A stretch of 64,000 bases of DNA from 66-474 sp051961995 (GCA_051961995.1 JBQCCR010000040.1:83219-147218); one strand, 5' to 3'; shown: positions 34,293 to 43,554, counted from the first letter of the stretch. Numbers and translations: made by a program. Notes: generated by a model from the letters alone, not told the origin.

Positions 34293-34350
34293 CCTCGCGT
34301 GATGTCGCGGGCTGGCGAGACGCCGGCCCTGAACTTTCCGGAATCCGCTG

Positions 34351-35838
34351 ATGTTCTCCCAGCTACTTGCGAAGAAAACCGATTTCACCCACGACGATAC
34401 CCATGGCCCGGGGCTCAGACGAACCCTGGGGCCGTGGGGCATCACCGCGCTGGGCATCGGCGCGGTCATCGGCACGGGTATCTTCGTAGTCACCGGGACC
34501 GCCGCGGCCGAGCACGCCGGCCCCGCCGTAATCATCTCGTTCATCCTGGCGGCGATCTGCAGCGGTTTCAGTGCCCTGTGCTACGCCGAGTTCGCCACGC
34601 TCATTCCGGTCTCCGGCAGTTCCTATTCCTACGCTTACGCCACCCTCGGCGAACTGGTGGCCTGGTTCATCGGCTGGAACATGGTGCTGGAGTACGGCAT
34701 CTCGGCCTCGGCCGTCGCCGCCAGCTGGACCGGTTACTTCACCAGCCTGCTCCGCGACACGGTAGGCATCCACTTGCCGGCCGCGCTGAGCAATGCGCCA
34801 CTCGCCTTTACCGATGGACACCTGGTTGTCACCGGCGCGCTGTTCAACCTGCCCGCGGTGGCCATCGTCCTGGCGTTGACGTGGTTGTGTTACGTGGGTA
34901 TCCGCGAGTCCTCCGGCCTGAATGCGCTGATGGTATTCCTGAAGGTCGGGCTGATCGTAGTCATCATCGTTGCTTGTGCGCGCTTCGTGAACACGGCCAA
35001 CTGGCACCCGTTCATTCCCGCCCCCAAGGGTGACGGCGAGTTCGGCTGGTCCGGAATCTTCCGCGGCGCGGCGATGGTGTTTTTCGCCTATATCGGTTTC
35101 GAGGCGACCTCGACTGCAGCCCAGGAATGCAAGAACCCGCAACGGGACCTGCCCTTCGGCATTCTGGTCTCGTTGTTCTTGTGCACGGTGCTCTACCTGG
35201 GCATGGCGGCGGTGATGACCGGCATGGTGCCGTACACCGCGTTGAACACCCCCGATCCGGTGGTCACCGCGATGAGCGCGCATCCCGCATTGAGCGGGCT
35301 GCTGGTCTGGGTGGAGGCCGGAGCCTTGATCGGGCTGTCCTCGGTGATCCTGGTAATGATCATCGCCCAGCCGCGCATTTTCATGATCATGGCGCGCGAC
35401 GGCATGCTGCCCGAGGTGTTCGCCCGCGTGCATCCGCGCTACCGCACGCCGCACATCAACACATTGATCACCGGCTTCGCCATCGCGCTGCTGGCCGCCG
35501 TGTTTCCGCTGGATCTGCTGGCGGACCTGACCTCGATGGGCACCCTGATCGCCTTCGCCGCGGTCTGCGCGGGTGTGCTGATCCTGCGCTACACCTCGCC
35601 CGAATTGCCGCGCACCTTTCGCGTGCCGTGGGCCCATTTCGTCTGCGTTGCAGGGGTGCTCAGTTGCGCCTTCCTGCTCTCGACGATGAACTGGTTCAAC
35701 TGGAGTTTGATGGGCGCGTGGACGGTGATCGGCTTTGCGATCTACTTCGGCTACAGCTACCGTCACAGTTACCTGCGCCAGGCCACCGGACAGGTCCCTC
35801 CTGCCGCCCCAAGGCCTGCCGTACCTGAACAAGAATAA
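34351..35838 (+). CDS. APC family amino acid permease, second tandem copy
   Basis: A 495-residue paralogue of the preceding permease. It shares GPWGITALGIGAVIGTGIFVV at helix 1 and GFEATSTAAQECKNPQRDLP after helix 6. The pair therefore arose by duplication but has diverged in loops and at the C-terminus (this one ends in a Pro-rich tail). The substrate is probably one or more branched-chain or cationic amino acids, which would suit the catabolic genes upstream; this is inference. It is probably co-transcribed with the first copy. Confidence 0.88.
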   Translation: MFSQLLAKKTDFTHDDTHGPGLRRTLGPWGITALGIGAVIGTGIFVVTGTAAAEHAGPAVIISFILAAICSGFSALCYAEFATLIPVSGSSYSYAYATLGELVAWFIGWNMVLEYGISASAVAASWTGYFTSLLRDTVGIHLPAALSNAPLAFTDGHLVVTGALFNLPAVAIVLALTWLCYVGIRESSGLNALMVFLKVGLIVVIIVACARFVNTANWHPFIPAPKGDGEFGWSGIFRGAAMVFFAYIGFEATSTAAQECKNPQRDLPFGILVSLFLCTVLYLGMAAVMTGMVPYTALNTPDPVVTAMSAHPALSGLLVWVEAGALIGLSSVILVMIIAQPRIFMIMARDGMLPEVFARVHPRYRTPHINTLITGFAIALLAAVFPLDLLADLTSMGTLIAFAAVCAGVLILRYTSPELPRTFRVPWAHFVCVAGVLSCAFLLSTMNWFNWSLMGAWTVIGFAIYFGYSYRHSYLRQATGQVPPAAPRPAVPEQE

Positions 35839-36102
35839 ACATCCACTGCACGCCGCAAGTAGATGTTTTTACTGTGTGAATAAGTTCAATCTTGTGGATA
35901 GCTGGATTTAATTGGCTACCCCGGTTCGCCCGCGCTATGATCTTTCTTCCGCGGGCTTTTCCATTGGCAGTGGACCCCGGATTGTCGCCCGGGTGCGGCA
36001 GGCGTAGTCAGCTCCTCCGCCTGCCGTATCCCGGGTGATGTTGTTTTTGGGTTCGGGTACCGCGATCGCCTTCCCGAGATTCGATGATCGGCTCCCTGAT
36101 CA
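35839..36102. other. Intergenic gap between permease and HiPIP genes
   Basis: 264 bases with no gene I can support. The first 80 bases are AT-rich (TGTGTGAATAAGTTCAATC). Further on, CCCGGATTGTCGCCCGGG-like GC-rich palindromic bits occur and may end the two convergent transcripts. Confidence 0.35.
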
Positions 36103-36426
36103 TCACGCCTTCGCGGAATATCCCGCGCACCATCCCTTGGCAGCAACCGACTTGCCCGGATACAGCGAGCAGGGTCCGTAGGCTTGACCTGCCGCTCCCG
36201 AGAAGAAGCGGCAGTTCGCGCATGCCTGGCCCGGCTTGTGCGGCGCCGGCGCCTTGCTGGCATCTTCGGTGTAATGCAACGCCTTCGCGGTGGGATCGGC
36301 CTCGGTGAGATGCGGCAGATCCGCCGCGCGCGCAATGCGCGGCAGCAATCCGACCAGCAATGCACCTCCAGCCATGCTGCCGAGTAATCCGAGAAAACGG
36401 CGGCGACTTGCAACGACGTCGTGCAT
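36103..36426 (-). CDS. High-potential iron-sulfur protein (HiPIP), Tat-exported
   Basis: A 107-residue periplasmic electron carrier. The N-terminus SRRRFLGLLGSMAGGALLVG is a twin-arginine signal, as expected for a protein that folds around a [4Fe-4S] cluster before export. Four cluster cysteines are placed as in HiPIPs: C69 and C72 (CANC), C86 (GPCSLYPGK), C100 (GWCAGY). The mature protein is about 72 residues. It is isolated, divergent from mtnB. HiPIPs donate electrons to reaction centres or terminal oxidases; in a non-phototroph a respiratory role is likely. Confidence 0.92.
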   Translation of the reverse strand: MHDVVASRRRFLGLLGSMAGGALLVGLLPRIARAADLPHLTEADPTAKALHYTEDASKAPAPHKPGQACANCRFFSGAAGQAYGPCSLYPGKSVAAKGWCAGYSAKA

Positions 36427-36513
36427 GGTTGTCTCCAGCGTTCAATGAAAACTCGTCTATCGTACGCTTTTCCTTTCGGATTGCGCACGAACCTCCGTGC
36501 TAAATTCATCTGC

Positions 36514-37191
36514 ATGAATACTCCTTCCCACGCATCATCCCCGCCGCCTGCCGCGGACGCGGACTCCCTGCGCTTGGCCGAATGCGCGCGCGCGATCGCG
36601 CAAACCGGCACGCAACTGGCGGCGCTCGGCTGGACACCCGCGACCAGCAGCAATTTCTCGATGCGCCTGGGTGCAAGCCACGTCGCGATCACCATGTCCG
36701 GCCGCGACAAGGGCGCGCTGACGCCGGCGGATGTGATGGTGATTGACATGGATGGCCTCTCGATTCTCAGCGGTGCCAGACCTTCCGCCGAAACTGCGCT
36801 GCACACCCAGATCTATCGCCGCTTCACCGATGCCAATGCGGTTTTGCACACGCATTCGCGCACGCAAACCGTCGCCTCGCGCCTGTTTGCCCAGGCCGGC
36901 ACTATCGAACTGGCCGGCTACGAACTGCTGAAGGCGTTCTCCGGCTACGCGACGCACGAAGCCGCGATGCAGGTTCCGGTGTTTCCCAATACGCAGGACA
37001 TGGCTGAACTGGTTGCGCGAGTGGATGCATGGCTGGACGCCGGCAAGCCTTTGCACGCCTACCTGATAGATGGCCACGGCATTTACACTTGGGGCCGCGA
37101 CATGGCCGAAACACGTCGCCATCTGGAGGCCCTGGAATTCATGCTCGCCTGCGAACTTGATTTACGGAAACTGGGGTCCCTTCACCCCTGA
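36514..37191 (+). CDS. mtnB: Methylthioribulose-1-phosphate dehydratase
   Basis: A class II aldolase-fold enzyme in methionine salvage that dehydrates 5-methylthioribulose-1-phosphate. The 225-residue product has TPATSSNFSMRL near 40-52, SGRDKGALTPADVMVID near 62-78, zinc ligands HTHSRTQTVASRL near 109-121, and a third His in DGHGIYTWGRDMAETRRHLEALEFM. ATG 36514 is chosen over upstream ATGs because the preceding residues have no homologous character. Downstream come mtnD and mtnC, so most of the lower salvage pathway is here. Confidence 0.92.
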   Translation: MNTPSHASSPPPAADADSLRLAECARAIAQTGTQLAALGWTPATSSNFSMRLGASHVAITMSGRDKGALTPADVMVIDMDGLSILSGARPSAETALHTQIYRRFTDANAVLHTHSRTQTVASRLFAQAGTIELAGYELLKAFSGYATHEAAMQVPVFPNTQDMAELVARVDAWLDAGKPLHAYLIDGHGIYTWGRDMAETRRHLEALEFMLACELDLRKLGSLHP

Positions 37192-37428
37192 GCAATCGGT
37201 CGCGCCGTCGGCCCTTCGCCCTAAGGGCAAGGAAGAACGAGGAAGATGCATGTCAATACATAGACGATCGATGACGCCGCCATGCCGGCAAAGGGCTGCT
37301 TCGCAGCGGCCGCCATACATCGGTACGCACCTTGACCATGGATGGCCATGGCACGGCAACGCGCACCTTCGTCTGGCAACCGCCGCGGAAGCGACGCGGC
37401 TCGTTTGCTTAAGGGTGAAGAGAACCCC
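37192..37428. other. Intergenic gap between mtnB and mtnD
   Basis: 237 bases without a supported gene. It holds one copy of the CATGGATGGC repeat core (37336-37351), then a sequence that reads like a decayed repeat. The ribosome site of mtnD (AAGGGTGAAGAG) lies at its right end. Confidence 0.4.
37336..37351. repeat. Dispersed repeat core, copy D
   Basis: CCATGGATGGCCATGG, a self-complementary 16-mer with one mismatch zone at the centre, sharing CATGGATGGC with the copies at 31.2 and 55.0 kb. Confidence 0.45.
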
Positions 37429-37974
37429 ATGAGCCGCCTGCGCATTTTCGATGAAGAGCGCGGTGAAGCACCGCTGCACACGTTCGACGACCACGCGCAA
37501 ATCGCGCGCGAACTGGGCAAGCTAGGCGTGCGCTTTGAACGCTGGCGGGCCGCGCGGCCGATCGCGCCTGGGACCGCGCCCGAAGCGGTGATCGAAGCCT
37601 ATCGCGGGGACATCGAACGTCTGCAACGCGAACACGGCTACAAGGCGGTGGACGTGATTTCGCTGGCCGCCGACCATCCGCAAAAAGATGCGCTGCGACA
37701 GAAATTCCTCAGCGAGCACACCCACTCCGAAGACGAGGTGCGCTTCTTCGTCGCCGGCGAAGGGCTGTTCACGCTGCACATTGGCGAGCGAATTTACGAA
37801 GTGCTGTGCTGCCAGGGCGACCTGATCGGCGTGCCCGACAACACCCGCCACTGGTTCGACATGGGGCCGAATCCCGGTTTCGTCGCGATCCGCCTGTTCA
37901 GCAATCCGGAAGGCTGGGTCGCGCAGTTCACCGGTGACGAGATCGCGCAGCGGTTTCCGCGCCTGGAGAATTGA
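37429..37974 (+). CDS. mtnD: Acireductone dioxygenase
   Basis: A 181-residue cupin of the ARD family that oxidises acireductone to the 2-oxo acid precursor of methionine (Fe form) or an off-pathway product (Ni form). Metal ligands are in SEHTHSEDEVRFFVAG near residues 95-110 (His, His, Glu) and in NTRHWFDMG near 140 (His). ATG 37429 follows AAGGGTGAAGAG. The gene is in the order mtnB-mtnD-PH-mtnC. Confidence 0.93.
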   Translation: MSRLRIFDEERGEAPLHTFDDHAQIARELGKLGVRFERWRAARPIAPGTAPEAVIEAYRGDIERLQREHGYKAVDVISLAADHPQKDALRQKFLSEHTHSEDEVRFFVAGEGLFTLHIGERIYEVLCCQGDLIGVPDNTRHWFDMGPNPGFVAIRLFSNPEGWVAQFTGDEIAQRFPRLEN

Positions 37975-38108
37975 AAGTCGGAAAAGGCGTCTGGCCGCAA
38001 AGCGCGCAAAGAACGCGAATGAAAAACAAGGGCATTGATTGGATTTGCGTTGATTCGCGGACAGATCTTCTGCCAACTATCCAGACCGGACTGCCTCGGG
38101 AAACAAAT

Positions 38109-38633
38109 ATGTCCTACATCGAGCAATCGCTCGCGCCGGGCGAGAAGATCGTGGCGCTGTTCCGCCTGCACTGGCTGGTCTGGTTGCGGATGTGGTTCGT
38201 GCTGGGGGTCGGCGCAATCGTCGCCCTCGGCATCCTCGGGCTCGGGGGGACGCAATTCGGAGGCGCTTCGCTGGGCGGCGTGTGGTGGCTGGCGCTCGCT
38301 GTTGCGGTGGTCGCCGCCGCCATTGCCCTGTACGAATGGCTCGCCCTGCGCACAATCGAGCAGGGCGTCACCAACCATCGCGTGATCCGCAAGACCGGCA
38401 TCATCAGCCGGCAGTCCACCGAACTGCGGCTGGCCTCGATCGAGACAGTGGATCTGAAGCAATCGTTCTGGGGCCGCGTTTTCCGCTACGGCAACATCGA
38501 GATCACCGGCCGCGGCGAAACCGCGATGTTCCTGGAGCGCTTGAGCGACCCGATCGGAGTGAAGCGTGCGATCGAGACCGCCTACTCGGGTTACACCGAG
38601 GGAATGCGTTCCGGCGCGGGTGCGACGGCGTGA
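38109..38633 (+). CDS. PH (bPH2/DUF304) domain membrane protein
   Basis: A 174-residue inner-membrane protein: MSYIEQSLAPGEKIV, two hydrophobic segments near residues 22-45 and 52-72, then a bacterial PH domain (TNHRVIRKTGIISRQSTELRL, ETVDLKQSFWGRVFRYGNIEI). This YdbS/YdbT-like layout is common and the function is mostly unknown. It is inserted between mtnD and mtnC, and its stop overlaps the GTG of mtnC by 4 nt, so it is probably translated with the salvage genes. The 134 bp before it contain a CCGCAAAGCGCGCAAAGAAC string that looks like a dispersed repeat. Confidence 0.8.
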   Translation: MSYIEQSLAPGEKIVALFRLHWLVWLRMWFVLGVGAIVALGILGLGGTQFGGASLGGVWWLALAVAVVAAAIALYEWLALRTIEQGVTNHRVIRKTGIISRQSTELRLASIETVDLKQSFWGRVFRYGNIEITGRGETAMFLERLSDPIGVKRAIETAYSGYTEGMRSGAGATA

Positions 38634-39322
38634 GCTCGGATTCCGGCCTGCGCGCCATCCTCACCGATATCGAAGGCACCACCAGTTCGATCGCCTTCGT
38701 CAAGGACGTGCTGTTTCCTTATTCGCGCGAGCGGCTGCCCGCGTTCATTGCCGCGCATGCCGATGATCCGAAAGTGCAGCACTGGTTGCGGGAGACCGCG
38801 CGCGAAGCGCGGGTCGCTGAATCCGACCGCGAAGCCATCATCGCCACCCTGCTGCACTGGATTGCCGAAGACCGCAAGGCCACGCCATTGAAGGCGCTGC
38901 AGGGCATGATCTGGCGCGAAGGCTATGAAACCGGTGCCTACCGCGCACACATGTACCCGGAAGTCGGAGCCAAGCTTCGCGAATGGAAGGCGCGCGGCTT
39001 GCGCCTGTACGTGTACTCGTCCGGGTCCGTGGCCGCGCAGAAACTGTTCTTCGCGCACTCCGAAGCCGGCGACCTCACCCCTCTGTTCGATGGCTACTTC
39101 GACACCGAGATCGGCGGCAAGCGCGACGCGGGTTCCTATTCGCGGATCATTTCCGCGATCGGCGACCGGCCGGATCGGGTTCTGTTCCTTTCCGATATCA
39201 CGGCCGAACTGGACGCCGCGCGTGACGCCGGTTTGCGCACCACGCAGCTGTGCCGTCCGCCGGAAGCTTGCACGGGAAATGCGCACCCGTGCGTGGCGGA
39301 TTTCAACGGGATCGAGGCGTGA
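38630..39322 (+). CDS. mtnC: Enolase-phosphatase E1
   Basis: A bifunctional HAD enzyme of methionine salvage that enolises and dephosphorylates 2,3-diketo-5-methylthiopentyl-1-phosphate to acireductone, the substrate of MtnD. 230 residues. The HAD nucleophile is in ILTDIEGTTSSIAFVKDVLFPY (DIEGT), motif II in LYVYSSGSVAAQKL (SSGS), Lys in IGGKRDAGSY, and motif III in VLFLSDITAELDAA. The GTG start at 38630 overlaps the previous stop (GTGA). It is followed one base after its stop by a C13 peptidase gene, a likely co-transcript. Confidence 0.93.
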   Translation: MSSDSGLRAILTDIEGTTSSIAFVKDVLFPYSRERLPAFIAAHADDPKVQHWLRETAREARVAESDREAIIATLLHWIAEDRKATPLKALQGMIWREGYETGAYRAHMYPEVGAKLREWKARGLRLYVYSSGSVAAQKLFFAHSEAGDLTPLFDGYFDTEIGGKRDAGSYSRIISAIGDRPDRVLFLSDITAELDAARDAGLRTTQLCRPPEACTGNAHPCVADFNGIEA

Positions 39323-39323
39323 C

Positions 39324-40391
39324 ATGCGCACCAGCCTGATCGCCCTGCTCGCCTTCGTGCTCGGTTTCGCCTTCGCTGTTGGCGTGTACGTGGCCGAAAC
39401 GGCTTGGCTCACGCACGGTATTACATCCGTGCAGAAGCCAGCCGCTCATCTCAGGCAGAAGCCCGCGACCACAGCTTCCTCGGCCACCAATGGCAAACCG
39501 CTGCTGGCCGAGGCCCCGCCTCCCCTGTTGTCTGATCAAGGCTGGCCTCGCGACGCACCCACGCCCGAACAGGTGATGGTTGCGCAACCTGGTCTGCTGG
39601 ATCGCGAGCTGGCGCAACTGAAGCCGCGCACACCCGGCCAGGTGAACCTTTACGCGATCGTCTTCGCGGGCGACGGCGGCGAGAACGTGTTCCGCAACGA
39701 GGCGGAATATTTCGACAAGCTTCTTTCGCAGCGCTTCCATCAGACCGGCCACACCGTCGTGCTTGAAAACAATCCGGCATCGCTCGCCACTCGCCCACTG
39801 GCGGACTGGAGCAATCTGGAAAGCGCGCTGGATGCGCTCGCGGCCAAGATGGATCCACGCCAGGACATCCTGCTGCTCTACTTCACGACCCACGGCAGCG
39901 AAGATCACACCCTGCTGGTGGACATGGATCCGCTACCGCTGGACCAGATCGGCGCGCAGGATCTGCCCGGCATCCTCGGCGAGCACCCCTTCAAGCACAA
40001 GGTGGTGATCGTCAACGCCTGCTATTCCGGCGGCTTCATCCCGCCGCTGCGGGGACCGGGAACCATGGTCATCACGGCCGCACGCGCGGATCGTTCCTCG
40101 TTCGGCTGCGGCGAGCAGTCGCAGCTCACCTGGTTCGGCCACGCCTTCCTGGTGGACGCACTCAATCGCACCGGCGATTTCGCGCAGGCGTTCCAGTTGG
40201 CACGCAAGGAAGTGTCGAGGTGGGAAACGCGCGACGGCTATACGTCGTCCGAACCACAGATCGTGATCGGCGCCGGCATTCAGACCCAGTTGGCCGCCTG
40301 GGAAAAGCAGAACCGCCCGGGAGCACCGGTGCCATTCAGGGCCGCGCCGCCGCCGCACTCCGCTGCCGTGCCAGCGCCCCCGCAACACTGA
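39324..40391 (+). CDS. Membrane-anchored C13 (legumain/caspase-fold) family peptidase
   Basis: A 355-residue protein. The N-terminal helix LIALLAFVLGFAFAVGVYV anchors it in the inner membrane with the rest in the periplasm. The core from residue 105 is Peptidase_C13-like: ILLLYFTTHGSEDHTLLVD gives the catalytic His190, and VVIVNACYSGGFIPPL gives Cys233, spaced as in legumain and gingipain-type clan CD proteases. ACYSGG is the expected context. The tail after 320 is Pro/Ala-rich. The target is unknown; the neighbouring gene is mtnC (1 bp between stop and ATG), which says little about function. Confidence 0.82.
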   Translation: MRTSLIALLAFVLGFAFAVGVYVAETAWLTHGITSVQKPAAHLRQKPATTASSATNGKPLLAEAPPPLLSDQGWPRDAPTPEQVMVAQPGLLDRELAQLKPRTPGQVNLYAIVFAGDGGENVFRNEAEYFDKLLSQRFHQTGHTVVLENNPASLATRPLADWSNLESALDALAAKMDPRQDILLLYFTTHGSEDHTLLVDMDPLPLDQIGAQDLPGILGEHPFKHKVVIVNACYSGGFIPPLRGPGTMVITAARADRSSFGCGEQSQLTWFGHAFLVDALNRTGDFAQAFQLARKEVSRWETRDGYTSSEPQIVIGAGIQTQLAAWEKQNRPGAPVPFRAAPPPHSAAVPAPPQH

Positions 40392-40893
40392 CCGAGCAAC
40401 TGATCGCAGTGGGCCAGCAGCAGGCCCGCGGGTAACTCGACGGGCGCACTCGCGGGCATTTCGCGGCCAGCCCTCCAGGTCACCGGAGCCAGCCATTCCT
40501 TCTGCCGCCTTCCGCGCTTCCGAACGCCCCCGGAGCAGTCCACTCCCGGGCTAAAGGTCCGATTTGTTTCTATCGTTTACAAGTGCATTCATCTGGCATT
40601 CATATTTTCAGAGAAGAAGAAACAAGCCCGTATAACGTACCCGTACGTATGGAACCGTGAGTTCGTGCGGTTGCAACATGACTTTGGTCACAGCAACACC
40701 TTAGGTTCGACGGGTTCCGGTCGAGGGTTTTCCGGAACCCGCAGCGGCGTCGGCCCATGCAGTCGGCGCCATCACGCACATCGCTAAGGGGGCGCCGCGC
40801 CTTGCGCGCGGGGAGCGTGCGTGAGCGCGGATCTTGCGGCACAGAGCGGCCGCATCCTGCGGTCGCGTTTCTTTCCACCTGAGGGAGGTTCTG
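40392..40893. other. Long leader/intergenic region before the S53 protease
   Basis: 502 bases with no gene that I can support. The middle is AT-rich (GATTTGTTTCTATCGTTTACA, 40562-40582) and likely contains the promoter. Downstream, a hairpin GGGTTCCGG/CCGGAACCC (40712-40720/40732-40740) and a second GC-rich fold (GGCGTCGG/CCGGCGCC-like, 40746-40770) would form a structured 5' leader of the protease transcript. No known riboswitch consensus is matched. Confidence 0.4.
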
Positions 40894-43554
40894 ATGGCAA
40901 GCAACATTCGAATGAAGGCTCTCGTGATTGCGATGGGCCTGGCAATCAGTGCGGCAGCAAGCGCCGCGACACCTGCGTCACCTGCTGTTGCACACGCCAC
41001 CGCTTTGCGGCAAGGCGACACCGTCGCCGGGCCAGTGGCATTGGCGCAACCCATGCACATCGTGGTGTCGCTGAAGTTGCGCAATCAGCCGCAGCTGCAC
41101 AGCTTCATCGCTTCACTGCATCAGCCGGGCACACCAGCATCCAAGCCGATGACTTCGGCGCAGTTCATTTCGGCCCACTCGCCGACCGCGACGCAGGCGC
41201 ATCAGGTGGCCGCCTGGCTCACCCGCATGGGCTTCCGGAACGTCGAGATCGCACCGAATCGCCTGCTGGTTTCCGGTGATGCTCCGGCCGCGGTGGTGCA
41301 GCGTGCATTCGAAACCTCGCTGGTCAGCGTGCACACGCATGACGGCCGCAACGCGTTCGCCAATTCCAGTGCGGCACATGTGCCGGCGGCATTGCAGGGC
41401 GTGGTGCTGTCGGTGATCGGCTTGCAGACGGTGCATCAGGCGCACACCTTCGCCAAGCCGATGCAGGCCGGCGTAACCCCGCAAGCGGTGACCGGCCACT
41501 ACCCCACCGAGTTCGCCTCGATCTACGGCGGCAGCGGCGTACCGACCGCGGCAGGGGTGACCGTGGGCATCATCACCCAGGGAAGCCTGACCAACGTCAT
41601 CAACGACCTGAACTCTTTCACCTCACAGCACGGCCTGGCGACGGTGACGACACAGACGGTCAACACCGGCGGGACCAGTTCCGACACCAGCGGTGACGGC
41701 GAATGGGATCTGGACAGCCAGGACATCGTCGGCATCGGCGGCGGACAGGTCGGCAAGATCATCTTCTACAACGAGCCAACCCTGTCGAACTCGGCGCTCA
41801 CCGCCAACATCAACACGGCGGTGTCGCGCAACGAGGCGAAGATCATCAACGTCTCGCTGGGCGAATGCGAAACCGCGGCACAGGGCGACGGTTCGGCCGC
41901 GGCGCAGGATCAATCTTTCCAGCAAGCAATGGCGCAGGGCCAGACCTTCTCGATTTCGACCGGTGACTCCGGCGCGGACGAATGTGGCGACGGCGGAACC
42001 ACCCCGAGCTGGCCGGCGGCTTCGCAATACGTGATCGCGGCCGCGGGCACCACGTTGAATGCCTCGACCACGACCTGGAGCAGCGAAACCGTATGGAGCG
42101 GCTCCGGCGGCAGCGAGAGCACGTTCGAGCCGAAGCCCAGCTGGCAGACGCTCTGGTCCGGGCCACGCCGCGGCGTGGCCGACATTGCCTACGACGCCGA
42201 TCCCAACAGCGGCTCCAAGGTGATCGTGGATGGCCAGCTCCAGCAGATCGGCGGCACCAGTCTCGCCGCGCCGCTGTTCTCCGGCGCGTGGGCGCGCATG
42301 ATCGCCGCCAAGGGCACCAGCATCGGCTTCGCCGGGCCGCTGATCTATCAATTGCCGGCTTCCGCGTTCCATGACATCACCTCGGGCAACAACGGCGGAG
42401 AAACCGCCGGCGCAGGTTACGACCTGGCCTCCGGCCGCGGCAGCCCGATCATGAGCCAGATGCTTTCGGGTCTGGGTGGCGGTGGCGGCAACAACCCGCC
42501 GGTGGCGAGTTTCACCGACACGGCGAGTGGCCTGACCGTCAACTTCACCGATACCTCAACCGACAGCGACGGCAGCATCGCCTCGCATTCCTGGACCTTC
42601 GGCGACGGCGGCACTTCCACCGCCGCCAATCCGAGCCACACCTATGCTGCTGGCGGCACCTATACCGTGACCGAAACCGTGACCGACAACGGCGGCGCGC
42701 AGAACTCGGTGAGCCATTCAGTCACCGTGTCCGGTGGCGGGGGTGGCGGCACTTCGCTGCAGAACGGCGTGCCCGTGACCGGCCTGTCGGCTTCCACCGG
42801 CAGCCAGACGCAGGTCTATACGGTGCAGATCCCCGCCGGCGCCAGCAACCTGGTGATTTCCGAATCGGGCGGCACGGGTGATGCGGACCTGTACGTGAAG
42901 TTCGGTTCCGCGCCGACGCTTTCGAGCTACGACTGCCGTCCGTACCTCACCGGCAACAGCGAAAGCTGCACGTTCGCAGCCCCGCAGGCGGGCACCTACT
43001 ACGTGATGCTCAACGCCTACCAGAGCTTTTCCGGCGTCAGCCTCAAGGCGACCTGGGACACCAGCGGCGGCGGCGGTGGCGGCGGCCAGTTGCTCGGCAA
43101 CCCGGGCTTCGAAACCGGCTCGGCTTCGCCGTGGACGATGAGCAGCGGTACGTTGTGCGACAGCTCCTGCGGCGAGTCGCCGCATGGCGGCACGTACTAC
43201 GCCTACCTGGATGGTTACGGCAGCCGCCACACGGATAATGTGTCGCAAGCGGTGACCATTCCGAGCGGCTTGAGTTCGGCCACGCTATCGTTCTATCTGC
43301 ACGTGGACACCGCCGAAACCACCTCGTCGTCCCAATACGACAAGTTGTACGTGCGTGTGTACAACAGCGCGGGGAGCCTGTTGAAGACGCTGGCGACCTA
43401 CTCCAACCTCAATCACAACACCGGTTATGCGCTGCACAGCTTCAACATGAGCGCGTACATCGGCCAGACGGTGACGATCAAGTTCACCGGGAGCGAGGAC
43501 AGCTCGTTGCAGACCTCGTTCGTGATCGATGATGCGGCGTTGAATGCGCAGTGA
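40894..43554 (+). CDS. S53 family (xanthomonalisin/kumamolisin-like) secreted peptidase with PKD, PPC and C-terminal domains
   Basis: An 886-residue exported serine-carboxyl protease active at acid pH in relatives. Signal peptide MASNIRMKALVIAMGLAISA. The pro-domain (residues about 45-180) is the pro-kumamolisin activation fold. The catalytic domain shows GEWDLDSQDIVG (Glu and Asp of the triad), STGDSGADEC (oxyanion Asp) and GGTSLAAPLFSGAW (Ser). Then come a PKD domain (DTASGLTVNFTDTSTDSDGS to VTVSGG), a PPC domain (VYTVQIPAGASNLVISES to KATWDTS) and a jelly-roll-like C-terminal domain. Gly-rich linkers separate them. ATG 40894 has GGGAGG upstream. It is monocistronic. Confidence 0.93.
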   Translation: MASNIRMKALVIAMGLAISAAASAATPASPAVAHATALRQGDTVAGPVALAQPMHIVVSLKLRNQPQLHSFIASLHQPGTPASKPMTSAQFISAHSPTATQAHQVAAWLTRMGFRNVEIAPNRLLVSGDAPAAVVQRAFETSLVSVHTHDGRNAFANSSAAHVPAALQGVVLSVIGLQTVHQAHTFAKPMQAGVTPQAVTGHYPTEFASIYGGSGVPTAAGVTVGIITQGSLTNVINDLNSFTSQHGLATVTTQTVNTGGTSSDTSGDGEWDLDSQDIVGIGGGQVGKIIFYNEPTLSNSALTANINTAVSRNEAKIINVSLGECETAAQGDGSAAAQDQSFQQAMAQGQTFSISTGDSGADECGDGGTTPSWPAASQYVIAAAGTTLNASTTTWSSETVWSGSGGSESTFEPKPSWQTLWSGPRRGVADIAYDADPNSGSKVIVDGQLQQIGGTSLAAPLFSGAWARMIAAKGTSIGFAGPLIYQLPASAFHDITSGNNGGETAGAGYDLASGRGSPIMSQMLSGLGGGGGNNPPVASFTDTASGLTVNFTDTSTDSDGSIASHSWTFGDGGTSTAANPSHTYAAGGTYTVTETVTDNGGAQNSVSHSVTVSGGGGGGTSLQNGVPVTGLSASTGSQTQVYTVQIPAGASNLVISESGGTGDADLYVKFGSAPTLSSYDCRPYLTGNSESCTFAAPQAGTYYVMLNAYQSFSGVSLKATWDTSGGGGGGGQLLGNPGFETGSASPWTMSSGTLCDSSCGESPHGGTYYAYLDGYGSRHTDNVSQAVTIPSGLSSATLSFYLHVDTAETTSSSQYDKLYVRVYNSAGSLLKTLATYSNLNHNTGYALHSFNMSAYIGQTVTIKFTGSEDSSLQTSFVIDDAALNAQ

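Noticed and set aside
40700..40893. Known riboswitch in the S53 protease leader
   Set aside because: The hairpins do not match any riboswitch consensus I know; I report it only as structured leader.
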